Of a stretch of DNA of 6,013 bases, positions 5,732-6,013 are shown one piece after another. The translations under genes were made by a program, and so were the position numbers. How positions within the stretch are numbered: the first letter of the stretch is position 1; each line of letters starts with the position of its first letter. The notes below the pieces were generated by a model, which saw only the letters and a program-made list of their open reading frames with translations, was not told the DNA's origin and did not search any database. The stretch lies in assembly GCA_015657605.1 (NCBI GenBank), contig JACDQO010000462.1:1-6013 (forward strand). The letters are read 5' to 3'. The stretch comes from Limnohabitans sp. (GTDB taxonomy: Bacteria; Pseudomonadota; Gammaproteobacteria; Burkholderiales; Burkholderiaceae_C).

Positions 5732-6013
5732 TGAGCGCTGAACCTGTGCCGGTGTTGTCCATCCGCGATTTGTCGGTGTCTTTGCCGCCCGGGGGTGACC
5801 GGGTGCATGCGGTGCACCGGGTGTCGCTCAGCATTCTTCCGGGCCAGACCCTGTGCGTGGTCGGCGAGTCGGGCTCGGGCAAATCGGTCATGGCCACCAC
5901 CGTGATGGGTTTGCTGGCCAAAGAGCTCCAAGCCAGTGGCGGCGAAATTGTGTTGCAGGGCGAGTCTTTGCTGGGGGCTTCGGCCGCACGTTTGCGGGCC
6001 TTGCGCGGGCGCA
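5731..6013 (+). CDS. ABC transporter ATP-binding protein (DppD/OppD-like), N-terminal fragment
   Basis: The first 94 codons of an ATPase subunit run off the right edge without a stop. The translation starts MSAEPVPVLSIRDLSVSLP and contains the Walker A loop G45-E-S-G-S-G-K51-S52, with Lys51 positioned to bind the ATP phosphates. The aromatic A-loop position is not obvious: the segment before Walker A reads HAVHRVSLSILPGQTLCVVG, matching the A-V-x-x-V-S-x-x-x-x-x-G pattern of peptide-importer ATPases. Walker B and the LSGGQ signature would lie beyond the window. ATG at 5731 overlaps the preceding TGA (TGATG) and has an AGAGGGG ribosome-binding site (5718-5724) at 6-base spacing. It would power the two permeases from the cytoplasmic side. 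Whether this is DppD alone, to be followed by a DppF partner, or a fused double ATPase cannot be seen. Confidence 0.93.
   Translation, partial: MSAEPVPVLSIRDLSVSLPPGGDRVHAVHRVSLSILPGQTLCVVGESGSGKSVMATTVMGLLAKELQASGGEIVLQGESLLGASAARLRALRGR

Noticed and set aside
1..6013. Mobile elements, CRISPR arrays, tRNA/rRNA genes, phage or defence islands
   Set aside because: No transposase-like reading frame, terminal inverted repeats, regularly spaced repeats, tRNA-like folds or atypical composition were seen; the genes are compact housekeeping or catabolic types with consistent composition.

Overview
The window is ordinary, densely coded chromosomal DNA from a moderately high-GC proteobacterium. The protein sequences (an IcmF-type mutase N-terminus, a short rhodanese, an amidase-signature enzyme, a family-5 peptide-type ABC transporter) and the heavy use of TTG for leucine beside GC-rich third positions suggest a betaproteobacterium of the order Burkholderiales, probably Comamonadaceae. 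That placement comes from familiarity with such proteins, not from a database search.

Layout: (1) Positions 1-116, minus strand, hold the first 38 codons of a gene recognised as icmF, the fused isobutyryl-CoA mutase; the rest lies outside the window. (2) Positions 117-307 are a divergent intergenic region. It contains a plausible sigma70 promoter for icmF and, just downstream of it, a perfect 16-bp palindrome resembling operators of MerR-family LiuR-type regulators of branched-chain amino acid catabolism. (3) Positions 308-742, plus strand, encode a single-domain rhodanese with an intact active-site cysteine. (4) Positions 753-2198, minus strand, encode an amidase-signature hydrolase with an intact Ser-cisSer-Lys triad. 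It converges on the rhodanese gene with only 10 bp between them, and both stop codons sit in the arms of one small palindrome. (5) A 61-bp divergent intergenic region follows. (6) Positions 2260 to the right edge, plus strand, are an ABC importer operon: periplasmic binding protein, two Dpp/Opp-type permeases and the start of an ATPase. A strong 10-bp hairpin separates the binding-protein gene from the first permease, and the last three genes are tightly spaced (5-bp gap, then 1-bp overlap).

How the parts may work together: the importer should bring a peptide-like or other amide-containing solute into the cytoplasm. The divergent amidase, which has no signal peptide, may hydrolyse that solute or a derivative. 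This pairing is inferred from adjacency only. The icmF/rhodanese half looks functionally separate, and icmF is probably controlled with acyl-CoA or branched-chain catabolism.

I see no mobile element, CRISPR array, RNA gene or clear undescribed system. The points most worth a second look are the icmF operator, the shared stop-codon palindrome, the intra-operon hairpin, the missing Shine-Dalgarno sequence of the amidase, and loss of the EAA-loop glycine in the second permease.
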